A stretch of DNA of 56,389 bases from Acidimicrobiales bacterium (GTDB lineage: Bacteria; Actinomycetota; Acidimicrobiia; Acidimicrobiales; MedAcidi-G1), in contig JAAZXY010000010.1 in NCBI GenBank assembly GCA_014239855.1, positions 1 through 56,389 of the forward strand, given 5' to 3'. Position 1 is the stretch's first letter, and every line of letters begins with the position of its first letter. This document shows positions 41,208 through 51,609 of this stretch, piece after piece. Under the pieces are notes generated by a model that saw only the letters and a program-made list of their open reading frames with translations, made no database searches and was not told where the DNA came from. The translations under genes were made by a program, and so were the position numbers.

Positions 41208-43175
41208 TCAGGCGGGACGGACCACGAGGGTCACCGTGGTACTCGGCATCTCCCGTCGCCCGGCCGAAGGCGTCTGGGACGTCACCACCAGCGACGCCCG
41301 GTCGACGTCGTCGCCGTCGGGCAGGCCCTCGATGGCCACGCTGCGGAATCCCGAGGCGGCCAGACGGCTCTCGGCGGCGGCCAGGGAGAGGCCCTCCATG
41401 GATGGCACGGCCCGGGGCTCGGCACCGAGGGAGACCACCACGCGAACATCGTCACCCACCTCGATGCGGGTCCCACCGACCGGCTCGACACGGGACACCC
41501 GTCCGGCGGCCTCCCACTCGTCGTGCTCCTCACCCATTGTGGGAGCCAGACGAAGGGCGATGAGCTCGGCCACCACGTCGGCCGGCATCAGGCCCACCAA
41601 CCCCTCGGGCACCACCCGGGGCAGCGGTCCACCAGAGACCACCAGGTCGACGGCGGAACCCTGGGGCACCGTCTCCTCGATGGTGGCCACCGAGATCACC
41701 AGACCGGCCGCCACGGCTTCGTCCTTCTGGGCCGACACCGTGCCCAACGTCAGGCCGGCGTCGTCGAGGCGACGACCCGCCTCCTCGATGCTCACGCCGA
41801 CCAGGTCGTCGGGAACCGGCAACCGGGCCGGACCGAGTGACACCACCAGCACCACCGTTTCGCCGGCCTCCAGACGGGAGCCTCCGGCCGGTTGCATGGA
41901 CAGCACCTGACCCTCGACGGAATCGTCCTGCCGGTCGTAGCGCTCCTCTACCAGCCAACCCAGCTCGATGAGCAGGGACCGTGCGCTGTCGCCCGAGGTG
42001 TTCACCAGCGCCGGCACGGCCCGGGTGGTCGTACGACCGGCCGACAACAGCACGCTGCCGCCCACCACCACACCAACCAGGAGGGTGGCGACCAGTAGCG
42101 CCCCCCGCCAGCGGCGGCGGCGGGGCCGACTGGTCGGTGCGGACCGGACGGGCGCGTGCCCCCGGACCGGTGAGTGAGCCTGGATCGGGGAATGGGCCCG
42201 GGTGGCCGGGCCGGGATCGGCGAACACCGACGGCGCGCCATGCTCGGCCTCGCCGGGCATCGGGGCGGCACCGACCTCGCCGGGACCCACCAGGGGCAGC
42301 GGCTCGGGTCGGGACATGCGCCCGGCCACGTCGAGCAACAGGCGGCCCAGTTCCCGGGCCGAAGGCCGGTTCTCCACATCCGCGGTACCGGCGCTGGCCA
42401 CCACGGGGACCAACGGTCCGAGGGCATCGGGGATGGGGACGTCGCGCCCCACCCGGGCGGCCAGGGTGTCGGCAATGGTGTCGGCCACGAACGGGAGATG
42501 ACCGGTCACCGCCTCGACCATGCAGAGGGCGAGGGCGTAGACGTCGGACCGTCCATCCATCGGATGGCCCTGGGCCTGCTCAGGTGAGGCGTAGCGGGCC
42601 GTGCCGATGACCCCGCCGCCGCCGAACAACTCCCGGCTGGCCGTGCCGGTCAGGGCGTCAGCCAGGCCGAAGTCGGCAATGCGTAGGCGGGCGTCCTGAC
42701 CGAACAGCAGGTTCGCCGGCTTGACGTCCCGGTGGATGATGCCCTGACGGTGGGCGTGGTCGAGCGCCCGACAGGCCTCGAGGGCCACCATGAGCATCTG
42801 GGACGGCGTCAGCGTGCGACCCGACGAGAGGATGCTGCGGAGGCTTCCACCGCCCAGGTACTCGGTCACCAGGTAGGCCTGCCCGTCGACCCCCCAGTCG
42901 TAGATGGCCACCACGTGGGGATCGGCCAGCGAGGCCACCAGACGGGCCTCGGACCGGAACCGTTCCACGAACGCCTCGTCGCCGACCAGCGAGGAGTGGA
43001 GCACCTTGACGGCCACCTGACGACCCAGCGACAGGTCGTCGGCCAGGTACACGGTGCCCGAGCCGCCGGTGCCGATGACGCCACCGAGGCGATAACGGCC
43101 GCCCAGCATCCGGCCTGGCGCGGGCATGGCGCCGCCCGGGCCGGCGGGGGCCCCGTCGGTGAATCCGTCGGTCAC
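41208..43175 (-). CDS. PASTA-domain Ser/Thr protein kinase (PknB-like)
   Basis: A 655-residue membrane kinase. The cytoplasmic kinase domain (about 27-290) has the ATP loop GTGGSGTVY, AVKVL lysine, catalytic HRDVKPANL and DFGLA. A Pro/Ala-rich linker with PRRRRWR precedes one membrane helix (GALLVATLLVGVVVGGSVLL). Four extracellular PASTA repeats follow, each starting near VP(D/E)(L/M)xG, which bind muropeptides or lipid II in characterised PknB proteins. It probably controls cell-wall growth. The start is GTG with TAGCCT 6 nt upstream. It lies between gatC and a small membrane protein, not in the usual pstP-rodA-pbpA cluster. Confidence 0.94.
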   Translation of the reverse strand: MTDGFTDGAPAGPGGAMPAPGRMLGGRYRLGGVIGTGGSGTVYLADDLSLGRQVAVKVLHSSLVGDEAFVERFRSEARLVASLADPHVVAIYDWGVDGQAYLVTEYLGGGSLRSILSSGRTLTPSQMLMVALEACRALDHAHRQGIIHRDVKPANLLFGQDARLRIADFGLADALTGTASRELFGGGGVIGTARYASPEQAQGHPMDGRSDVYALALCMVEAVTGHLPFVADTIADTLAARVGRDVPIPDALGPLVPVVASAGTADVENRPSARELGRLLLDVAGRMSRPEPLPLVGPGEVGAAPMPGEAEHGAPSVFADPGPATRAHSPIQAHSPVRGHAPVRSAPTSRPRRRRWRGALLVATLLVGVVVGGSVLLSAGRTTTRAVPALVNTSGDSARSLLIELGWLVEERYDRQDDSVEGQVLSMQPAGGSRLEAGETVVLVVSLGPARLPVPDDLVGVSIEEAGRRLDDAGLTLGTVSAQKDEAVAAGLVISVATIEETVPQGSAVDLVVSGGPLPRVVPEGLVGLMPADVVAELIALRLAPTMGEEHDEWEAAGRVSRVEPVGGTRIEVGDDVRVVVSLGAEPRAVPSMEGLSLAAAESRLAASGFRSVAIEGLPDGDDVDRASLVVTSQTPSAGRREMPSTTVTLVVRPA

Positions 43176-43181
43176 CCCCGG

Positions 43182-43212
43182 AGGCTACCCGTCCGGACCC
43201 GGTGGATAGCCT
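43182..43212. promoter_or_regulatory. Divergent -10 elements TAGCCT (kinase and membrane protein)
   Basis: Minus-strand TAGCCT (43187-43182) lies 6 nt before the kinase GTG at 43175. Plus-strand TAGCCT (43207-43212) lies 6 nt before the GTG at 43219. The same hexamer and spacing occur on both sides of a 43-bp gap. Confidence 0.5.
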
Positions 43213-43218
43213 GCGCCC

Positions 43219-43632
43219 GTGACCCGACGCCGTGCCCTCGTCATCAGCGTGCTCATGGGCCTCGGCGTGGGCGTGCTCGTACTGGCCGCTCTGCTGCCCA
43301 GCGAGAACCTCGGCGACGTCTCGGTGTCGACCAATCCGGCCGTGTCCGAGCTCCTGCCCGCCCGGGGAGACACCGTGCTCCCCCAGGCCAACGTGGGCGC
43401 CATCCTCGCTCCCGGCTGGGCCGGCGAGATCCTCCACATCGGTGGGACGGCTGTTCCTTTTGACCAGCAGCGGGTCGAGAAGGCCCTGAACTCGGTGATC
43501 TTCCGACCCGACGCCGGCCTGGCCCTCGAGCGGCTGCCCTCCCAGCAGGTGTGCGCCACGGTGCGCTACTGGCCGGTTCGCAACACCGACCGCACCGCCA
43601 CCATCGACTGGTGCTTCCGGGTCGACGGCTGA
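43219..43632 (+). CDS. Membrane-anchored protein of unknown function
   Basis: 137 residues. An N-terminal positively charged stretch (TRRRA) and one hydrophobic helix (LVISVLMGLGVGVLVLAALL) suggest a signal anchor, with about 105 residues outside the cytoplasm. Two cysteines (in QQVCATVRY and IDWCFRV) could form a disulfide. I do not recognise the family. It is divergent from the PASTA kinase and convergent with ligA. The start is GTG with TAGCCT 6 nt upstream. Confidence 0.75.
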   Translation: MTRRRALVISVLMGLGVGVLVLAALLPSENLGDVSVSTNPAVSELLPARGDTVLPQANVGAILAPGWAGEILHIGGTAVPFDQQRVEKALNSVIFRPDAGLALERLPSQQVCATVRYWPVRNTDRTATIDWCFRVDG

Positions 43633-43658
43633 CCCGTTGCCAGGCTGACCCATTGCCA
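43627..43658 (+). repeat. 16-bp tandem repeat over the stop codon of the 43219 gene
   Basis: GGCTGACCCGTTGCCA (43627-43642, contains the stop TGA) is followed directly by GGCTGACCCATTGCCA (43643-43658). A weak third copy begins at 43659. The complement of GGCTGACCC recurs at the ligA stop at about 43681-43689. Confidence 0.85.
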
Positions 43659-43683
43659 TGCTGGCCGACCATCGGCGGTCGGG

Positions 43684-45822
<2,139 letters not shown>

Positions 45823-45828
45823 GGGGTG

Positions 45829-46773
45829 GTGGCCCGACGCTTCCTTCCTTCCATCGTCGCCGCGAGGTCCGACGACCATCCGGGACGTCGCGCCGAACGA
45901 CTCGACGTCTCCGGTCTACGGGCCATCTGGGTACTGCTCCCGATCCTGATCGGCCCGGCCGTCGCCGATGCCCTCCACGGGATGGACCCGGGACCCCGGT
46001 CGGCGACCTCAGCGGCCCTCTGGGCCTGCTGGGCGCTCTGCCTGACGGCCACCCTCGTGCCGCTGCCCGTCACCCTGACCGCGCTGCGCGTCGGCGGTCC
46101 GGCCGTTGCGGCACTCGCCGCGTGGAGCGCCACCGTCACCGACGACGTGGTGCACATCGTCTTCGGGCTGCTGGCCGGGATGCTCGTCATGCTCTCGTCG
46201 TTCGCCTCGCCGGTGGCCGACCGCTTCGTGGACGGTGCCTCCTACGGCGACGAGCGCCGCTTCCTGTTGCGGGCACCCGGACCGGTCGTCCTGATCCTCG
46301 GTCCCCTGTCCACCGCCGTGGCCGTGGGTGGTGCAGCCGTCGGCCCGCTCCTCCTGCTGCATTCCCGGTGGGCCGTCGGAGCGGTGGCCACCGCCATCGG
46401 CCTCCCGCTGGCCGCCCTCCTGATCCGATCGCTGCACCGGCTGACCCGCCGGTGGATCGTCCTGGTTCCCGCCGGGTTCGTGCTCCACGACCATCTCGCC
46501 CTGGCCGAGCCCACCCTCATACAGCGAGCCGGCCTGGATCGGATCGGTGGCGCGGACGCCGACACCGATGCCCGCGATTTCACCCAGCAGGCCCGGGGGC
46601 TGGCTCTCGAGGTGCGGTGTCGCCAGCCGCACGACGTGCTGCCCGTCGGTTCCCGCGGAGGGACCGAGGTACCGGTCTCCGAAGTTCAGGCGGTGGAGGC
46701 CTTCCTGTGTTCGCCGGCCCGACCCGACGTGGTCCTGGCCGAAGCGGCCCGCCGACGCCTGCCGGTGGGTTAG
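45829..46773 (+). CDS. Multi-pass membrane protein of unknown function
   Basis: 314 residues. There are about six hydrophobic segments between residues 30 and 230 (for example WVLLPILIGPAVADAL, VTDDVVHIVFGLLAGMLVML and VVLILGPLSTAVAVGGAAVG). A cytoplasmic or external C-terminal part of about 80 residues follows, with LALAEPTLIQRAGLDRI and a Cys. I do not recognise the family, and no transporter or enzyme motif was found. GTG at 45829 or 45826 starts the protein. It lies between ligA (divergent) and mnmA (convergent). Confidence 0.7.
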   Translation: MARRFLPSIVAARSDDHPGRRAERLDVSGLRAIWVLLPILIGPAVADALHGMDPGPRSATSAALWACWALCLTATLVPLPVTLTALRVGGPAVAALAAWSATVTDDVVHIVFGLLAGMLVMLSSFASPVADRFVDGASYGDERRFLLRAPGPVVLILGPLSTAVAVGGAAVGPLLLLHSRWAVGAVATAIGLPLAALLIRSLHRLTRRWIVLVPAGFVLHDHLALAEPTLIQRAGLDRIGGADADTDARDFTQQARGLALEVRCRQPHDVLPVGSRGGTEVPVSEVQAVEAFLCSPARPDVVLAEAARRRLPVG

Positions 46774-46795
46774 GTAACTGGCCTGAGCCAGCAGA

Positions 46796-47896
46796 TCAGG
46801 AGGCGGTCGCCCCGCCCACCACCTCGTCGCCGTCGTAGAACACCACGCTCTGACCCGGTGCCACCCGTCGATGGGATCGGGCCCACCGCACCAGCCACTG
46901 AGCCGGCCCGTCATCTGGCCCATCAGATGGCCCGTCCTCCGGCCCCGCATCCACGGTGACCGGTTCGGCCGTGCCGTGGGCGCTGGTCTGTGCCGTGAGG
47001 CTGACGGTCCCGACCGGGCCTCCGGTCCAGACCAGGCCGTCCACCGGGGTCTCGTCGACCAGCAGGTCGTCGGCCGACCCCACGGTCACGGTGGCTGTCG
47101 GCAGGTCCACGGCCACCGCGTAGCGAGGGGCACCCCCGCCGGCCAGGGCCATGCCCTTTCGCTGTCCGATGGTGACCAGCTCCACGGAATCCACCGCACC
47201 CACCTGGATGCCGTCGCCGTCCACCACCCGTCCCGGGGTCAGGGAGATACGTCGAGCCAGGAAGTCCTCCCGGCCGTGGGCCCGGGTGATGAAGCACACG
47301 TCCTGGCTGTCCGGCTTGTCGGCGGTTCGTAGCCCGATGGCCGACGCGTGACGCCGGACCTCGTCCTTGGTCAGGTCGCCAATGGGCAGCAGCAGACCGG
47401 CCAACTGCGCCTGGTCGAGCATGTGCAGCACGTAGGACTGGTCCTTGCCCGAATCGACGGCCCGGGCGATCCGACGGGTTCCGTCGGGCCGCTCCACGAT
47501 CCGGGCGTGGTGCCCGGTGGCGATCTGATCGAAGCCCAGGGCGGAGGCACGATGCCGGAGCCGGTTGAACTTGAGGTGCCGGTTGCACTCCACACACGGG
47601 TTCGGAGTGCGGCCTGCCGCATGGTCGGCCACGTAGGGCGCCACCACGTCACGCTCGAAGTCGTCGCCCAGGTTGAACACGTGGTGCTCGATCCCCAGGG
47701 CGTCAGCCACCCGTCGGGCGTCGTCGACGTCGGACACCGCGCAGCATCCCGAATCGGATTCCCCGCCCCACAGGCGAAGGGTCACCCCCACCACCTCATG
47801 GCCGGCGTCGCGCAGCAGAGCGGCGGCCACCGACGAGTCGACGCCACCCGACATGGCCACCATCACCGGCCCGCCGGAACGGTCCACGCCGGTCAT
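46796..47896 (-). CDS. mnmA: tRNA-specific 2-thiouridylase
   Basis: A 366-residue enzyme adding sulfur to uridine-34 of Lys, Glu and Gln tRNAs. The PP-loop SGGVDSS is at 16-22. The two catalytic cysteines lie in TPNPCVECN and SQDVCFI, and GHHARI, KDQSYVL and GLRTADKPDSQD are family motifs. Its ATG overlaps the stop of the cysteine desulfurase gene (ATGA), which supplies its sulfur. This is a common and functionally meaningful pairing. The frame upstream of 47896 lies inside the desulfurase. Confidence 0.97.
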   Translation of the reverse strand: MTGVDRSGGPVMVAMSGGVDSSVAAALLRDAGHEVVGVTLRLWGGESDSGCCAVSDVDDARRVADALGIEHHVFNLGDDFERDVVAPYVADHAAGRTPNPCVECNRHLKFNRLRHRASALGFDQIATGHHARIVERPDGTRRIARAVDSGKDQSYVLHMLDQAQLAGLLLPIGDLTKDEVRRHASAIGLRTADKPDSQDVCFITRAHGREDFLARRISLTPGRVVDGDGIQVGAVDSVELVTIGQRKGMALAGGGAPRYAVAVDLPTATVTVGSADDLLVDETPVDGLVWTGGPVGTVSLTAQTSAHGTAEPVTVDAGPEDGPSDGPDDGPAQWLVRWARSHRRVAPGQSVVFYDGDEVVGGATAS

Positions 47897-49077
47897 CTCG
47901 ACTGCACCGAGCGGGCGTGGGTCCGGAGGCGCTCCACGGCCGTCGGGATCACCGCCAGGGCGTGGTCCACGTCGGCGTCGGTGCTGGCCCAACCCAGGGA
48001 CAGGCGCAGCGATCCGGCGGCCGTCACCCGGTCGACCCCCATGGCGGCCAGCACCGGCGACGGTTCCTGGGCCCCGCTGGCGCACGACGATGCGGCGCTG
48101 GCTGCGATCCCGTCGCGTTCCAACAGGAACAGCAGTTCCTCGCTCTCGATGCCGTCGAAGCAGAGGTGCGCCACTCCCGGGGTCCGGGGCGTCCCGTCGG
48201 GCACCGTCCGGCGGACGCCGTCGATGGCGGCCACCAGCCCGTCCTCCAACCGGTTCCGGAGGTCACCGACGCGGTGGCCCATGGCGTCACGCTCGGCGAC
48301 CATCAGCCGGGCCGCCTCGCCGAGGCCCACGATGGCCGGCACGTTCTGGGTCCCGCTGCGCCGTTCCCGTTCCTGGCCGCCTCCCCGCAGGACGGCCGCC
48401 AACGGCACCCCGGCCCGGACCACCAGCGCACCGGCACCCTTGGGGCCGCCGAACTTGTGGCCCGTGATGCTGACCAGCCCGGCACCCCGGACCACGACGG
48501 GCAGGTCCAGCCACGCGGAGGCCTGCACGGCGTCGGTGTGCACCACGGCGTCCGGCGCGTGCTCGGCGACCACCGCGGCCACCGCGGCCACGTCGGTGAC
48601 CACGCCGGTCTCGTTGTTGGCCGCCATCGCCGACACCAGAGCGACGCTCGTCCCCGGGTCGTCAGCCGCAGCATCCAGCACCTCGGTCAGAACGGTGAGG
48701 TCGATGCGGCCGGCGGCGTCCGTCGGCACCACCGTCCCTCCGGAGTCGCGCACCGGTTCCAGAACCGCCGGGTGTTCGGCCGCGCTACACACCGGCAGGC
48801 CCCCGGTGGCCCGGACCACGCCGTCCACCGCCAGGTTGTCGGCCTCGGTCCCGCCGGAGGTGAAGACCACCTCGCCGGGCAGGCATCCCACGAGGACGCC
48901 CACGTGGTCGCGGGCGTCGTCGATGGCCCGCCGGGCCGCTCGGGCCGCCGCGTGGGAACCCGAGGGGTTTCCGGGGTGTTCGGTCAGCCACGGCACCATG
49001 GCGGCCACCACCTCGGGCCGGGCCGGCGTGCTCGCCGCATGGTCCAGGTAGACGCTCCGTTCCGAATCCGTACCCAC
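47893..49077 (-). CDS. iscS: Cysteine desulfurase (IscS/NifS-like)
   Basis: A 394-residue PLP enzyme taking sulfur from cysteine. YLDHAASTP at the N-terminus, SAAEHPAVL, the PLP lysine in SITGHKFGGPKG and the persulfide Cys in AASSCASGAQEPS are present; the short catalytic loop indicates the IscS class. GTG at 49077 was preferred over TTG at 49098 because TAGCCT lies 7 nt before it. It is coupled to mnmA, so tRNA thiolation is one certain use. Confidence 0.94.
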   Translation of the reverse strand: MGTDSERSVYLDHAASTPARPEVVAAMVPWLTEHPGNPSGSHAAARAARRAIDDARDHVGVLVGCLPGEVVFTSGGTEADNLAVDGVVRATGGLPVCSAAEHPAVLEPVRDSGGTVVPTDAAGRIDLTVLTEVLDAAADDPGTSVALVSAMAANNETGVVTDVAAVAAVVAEHAPDAVVHTDAVQASAWLDLPVVVRGAGLVSITGHKFGGPKGAGALVVRAGVPLAAVLRGGGQERERRSGTQNVPAIVGLGEAARLMVAERDAMGHRVGDLRNRLEDGLVAAIDGVRRTVPDGTPRTPGVAHLCFDGIESEELLFLLERDGIAASAASSCASGAQEPSPVLAAMGVDRVTAAGSLRLSLGWASTDADVDHALAVIPTAVERLRTHARSVQSR

Positions 49078-49084
49078 GGCCCCA

Positions 49085-49090
49085 AGGCTA
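49085..49090 (-). promoter_or_regulatory. -10 element TAGCCT for the desulfurase-mnmA unit
   Basis: Minus-strand TAGCCT ends 7 nt before the GTG at 49077, favouring it over the in-frame TTG at 49098, which lies upstream of the hexamer. Confidence 0.45.
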
Positions 49091-49139
49091 CGGCCCAACG
49101 GGTTTGGGGGCGATCGGCGGACCGGTCAGACTGCGAACC

Positions 49140-49910
49140 ATGGACGGCTACGGCAGCGAGACCTACGGCGAGCACTTCGCCCCGGTGTACGACGAGTGGT
49201 ACGGCGCCGATGGCGGGCTGGCCGTGACCCGGATCGGGTCCCCCGACGAGGTGGCCGACGCGGTGGCTGCGCTCGCCGGTCCGGCGGGTCGGGTCCTGGA
49301 ACTCGGCGTAGGCACCGGGAGGCTCGCCCTCCCATTGGCCGACCGAGGCCTGGCCGTCACCGGTCTGGATGCCTCACCGGCCATGTTGGACCGCCTCCGG
49401 GCCAAGCCGGGTGCCGACCGGCTGACCCTGGTGGAGGGCGACATGGCCGAACCGGCCGCCGTTGCCACGGGCATCGCCGACGACACCTTCGATGTCGTAC
49501 TGGTGGGGTTCAACACCTTCTTCAACCTGACCAGCGAAGCGGCCCAACAGTCCTGCCTGGGCGGGGTGGCCGCTCTGCTGGCTCCCGGTGGTCGGTTCGT
49601 CCTCGAGGGGTTCGTGCCGGCACCGGAGGCCCACGACGGCGTGACCGTCCGCGACGTGTCCATCGACCGGGTGATGCTGAACGTGGTGGCCATCGACGAG
49701 GAGGCCCAGACCATCACCGGTCAGACCATCGAGATGACCTCGGACGGCAACCGGTTCTTTCCCTACGTGCTGCGCTACGCCACGCCCGACCAGCTCGACG
49801 CCATGGCCGGCGCCGCCGGTCTGGAAGTGGCCGACCGGACCGAGGACTGGCGTGGCACCGCGTTCACCGATGACTCACCCACCCACGTCAGCACGTGGGT
49901 CCTGCCCTGA
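49140..49910 (+). CDS. Class I SAM-dependent methyltransferase
   Basis: 256 residues. Motif I is VLELGVGTGRLALPLA, followed by VTGLDASPAMLDRLR and VEGDMAEPA, a standard Rossmann methyltransferase. The C-terminal beta-rich part (TITGQTIEMTSDGNRFFPY) resembles the group that modifies small molecules, but no substrate is evident. The ATG at 49140 has CAGACT 7 nt upstream, and a GTG-initiated extension to 49104 was rejected. It is divergent from the desulfurase and convergent with the DsbA-like gene. Confidence 0.88.
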   Translation: MDGYGSETYGEHFAPVYDEWYGADGGLAVTRIGSPDEVADAVAALAGPAGRVLELGVGTGRLALPLADRGLAVTGLDASPAMLDRLRAKPGADRLTLVEGDMAEPAAVATGIADDTFDVVLVGFNTFFNLTSEAAQQSCLGGVAALLAPGGRFVLEGFVPAPEAHDGVTVRDVSIDRVMLNVVAIDEEAQTITGQTIEMTSDGNRFFPYVLRYATPDQLDAMAGAAGLEVADRTEDWRGTAFTDDSPTHVSTWVLP

Positions 49911-49922
49911 CCGGGCCGACCT

Positions 49923-49963
49923 GTCAGGACCGGCCAGTCAGGACCGGCCAGTCAGGACAGGGA
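49923..49963 (-). repeat. 14-bp tandem repeat over the DsbA-like gene's stop
   Basis: GTCAGGACCGGCCA occurs at 49923-49936 and 49937-49950 without mismatch, and a diverged third copy lies at 49951-49963. The stop codon of the minus-strand gene (49938-49940) is in the middle copy and the C-terminal codons are in the third. Confidence 0.85.
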
Positions 49964-50642
49964 GATCGAGGTGCTGGCGGTCGCTGCGCTTCAACTCGGA
50001 GAAGGTGTCGAATCGGCAGAGGGTGAGCGTGGCGTCGTAGAGGGCCAGGCACTCCTCGTCGGTCTCGGGCACCGAGGAGATGACCGGCCCGAAGATCGAC
50101 GGACCATCCGGTGGACCGAAGGTGATGATCGGCGTCCCCACGTCGCTCCCCGTGCGGCCCACCGCCTCAGCGGTCTCAGCCCGAAGTTCGGCATCCCAAG
50201 AGGGGTCGGTGGCCGCGTCGCCGTAGGCCGGATCAAAGCCGGCCCGATCCAACACGTCGGCAATGTGCTCCGGAGTGGCCACGTCGGACCGGTAGTCCGC
50301 TCCGGCGTCGATCACCCGGTGCCAGATCGAATCACCGAACGCCCGGTAGAGGCGATCCATGGCGGCGGATCCCTCGGTGGAACGCACCGCGGCGGCCACC
50401 CGCAGCATGCGGCGTCCCCGGTCGTGGGACTCCCGGTAACCCTCGGGGAACTCGGCGTCGTAGTCGCGCTCCTCATTCAGGATCGACAGGTTGATGAACC
50501 GCCACGCCACGGTGAGGCCCCGGAGGTCGGCCACCCGTCGCAGCCAACGCGACGTCTGCCAGGCGAACGGGCAGACCGGATCCCAGAAGAACTCCAGGTC
50601 CGGTGATCCGTCGGTCGTCTGGTCCTGTTGCTGATCGTCCAT
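49938..50642 (-). CDS. DsbA-family protein, mycothiol nitroreductase-like
   Basis: A 234-residue thioredoxin-fold protein with the helical insert of DsbA/FrnE proteins. FFWDPVCPFAWQTSRWL aligns with the active site of the actinobacterial Rv2466c group (mycothiol-dependent reductases), but the usual second Cys is Ala (CPFA instead of CPWC). A one-cysteine, mycothiol-type mechanism would still work. GTPIITFGPPDG has the cis-proline loop. The start at 50642 has GACGAT 6 nt upstream. A 14-bp repeat forms the C-terminus. Confidence 0.85.
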   Translation of the reverse strand: MDDQQQDQTTDGSPDLEFFWDPVCPFAWQTSRWLRRVADLRGLTVAWRFINLSILNEERDYDAEFPEGYRESHDRGRRMLRVAAAVRSTEGSAAMDRLYRAFGDSIWHRVIDAGADYRSDVATPEHIADVLDRAGFDPAYGDAATDPSWDAELRAETAEAVGRTGSDVGTPIITFGPPDGPSIFGPVISSVPETDEECLALYDATLTLCRFDTFSELKRSDRQHLDLPVLTGRS

Positions 50643-50668
50643 GACACGATCGTCCCCCGGGGACGGGC

Positions 50669-51604
50669 TCAACGCAGCACCGGGTCCCACCATTGCCCGG
50701 CCGCCCACACCGAACCCGCGGCGAAGGCGACCACCGCGATCCACGGCAGAGCGGCGACCAGCCCCCGGGGAAGGCCCCGACGCTCGGTGGCGTCGACCAG
50801 CCAGGCCACCAACGCGCCGCCCACCAGTCCGCCCAGGTGACCACCGATGCTGATGCCGGGGCGACCGAAGGTGAACACCACGTTGACCAGCAGCAGGCCA
50901 CCCAGTCCGGACCCCCACGGGCTGATCCCCCTCCGGAGCTGGTGGACCACCGCGGCGGCCATCAGCCCGAACACGGCGCCCGATGCACCCACCGTGAGGG
51001 CCTGGGGGTCGCGCAGCATCACCCCGAACGAACCGGCCAGCAACGACGCCAGGTACAGGCCGGCGTACCGGCCCGGACCGTGCGCGGCTTCCAACTGGCG
51101 ACCCAGCATCCACAGCAGGAACATGTTCACCAGCAGGTGGAGCAGGCCGGCATGCAGGAAACCACCGGTGAGCAGGCGGCCCCACTCCCCCTCGGCCACG
51201 CCGATGAGGACCGGCCCGGACCGGCCGATGCCCAGCAGGCCGTGGTCCACGGTGACCATCCCACCCCCGGAGGCGAACCGGTCGTAGACGGTGCCACCTC
51301 CTGGGCCACCACCCGAGCCACCCAGAAACACGGTGGCCAGGAACGCCGCCACGTTGAGGGCGACGAGCGCCAGGGTGGCCGGCGGCCCTTCCACCGGCCC
51401 CACCCGGACCTGTGTCACCCGCTGCTGACGCGCCGGACGACGACGCGATCCGGCCACACAGTCGGGACAGTGGAACCCCACCGAGGCCGTGTGCATGCAG
51501 AGGGCGCAGATCCGTCGGTCGCACCTCTGGCAACGCACCCCGGCCCGGTTCTCCGGATGGCGGTGACAGGCCGCGAACCCGGCCCCCGACAACGGTTCCG
51601 ACAT
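50669..51604 (-). CDS. Rhomboid-family intramembrane serine protease
   Basis: 311 residues. The N-terminus has a cysteine/histidine-rich zinc-finger-like segment (CHRHPENRAGVRCQRCDRRI, then CMHTASVGFHCPDC), common in actinobacterial rhomboids. The membrane part has about six or seven helices with HLLVNMFLLW (oxyanion Asn), the nucleophile Ser in VGASGAVFGL and the catalytic His in SIGGHLGGLVGG. It cleaves membrane proteins within the bilayer; the substrate is unknown. The ATG at 51604 lies 5 bp after the cupin stop, so the two are co-transcribed. Confidence 0.94.
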   Translation of the reverse strand: MSEPLSGAGFAACHRHPENRAGVRCQRCDRRICALCMHTASVGFHCPDCVAGSRRRPARQQRVTQVRVGPVEGPPATLALVALNVAAFLATVFLGGSGGGPGGGTVYDRFASGGGMVTVDHGLLGIGRSGPVLIGVAEGEWGRLLTGGFLHAGLLHLLVNMFLLWMLGRQLEAAHGPGRYAGLYLASLLAGSFGVMLRDPQALTVGASGAVFGLMAAAVVHQLRRGISPWGSGLGGLLLVNVVFTFGRPGISIGGHLGGLVGGALVAWLVDATERRGLPRGLVAALPWIAVVAFAAGSVWAAGQWWDPVLR

Positions 51605-51609
51605 CGAGC

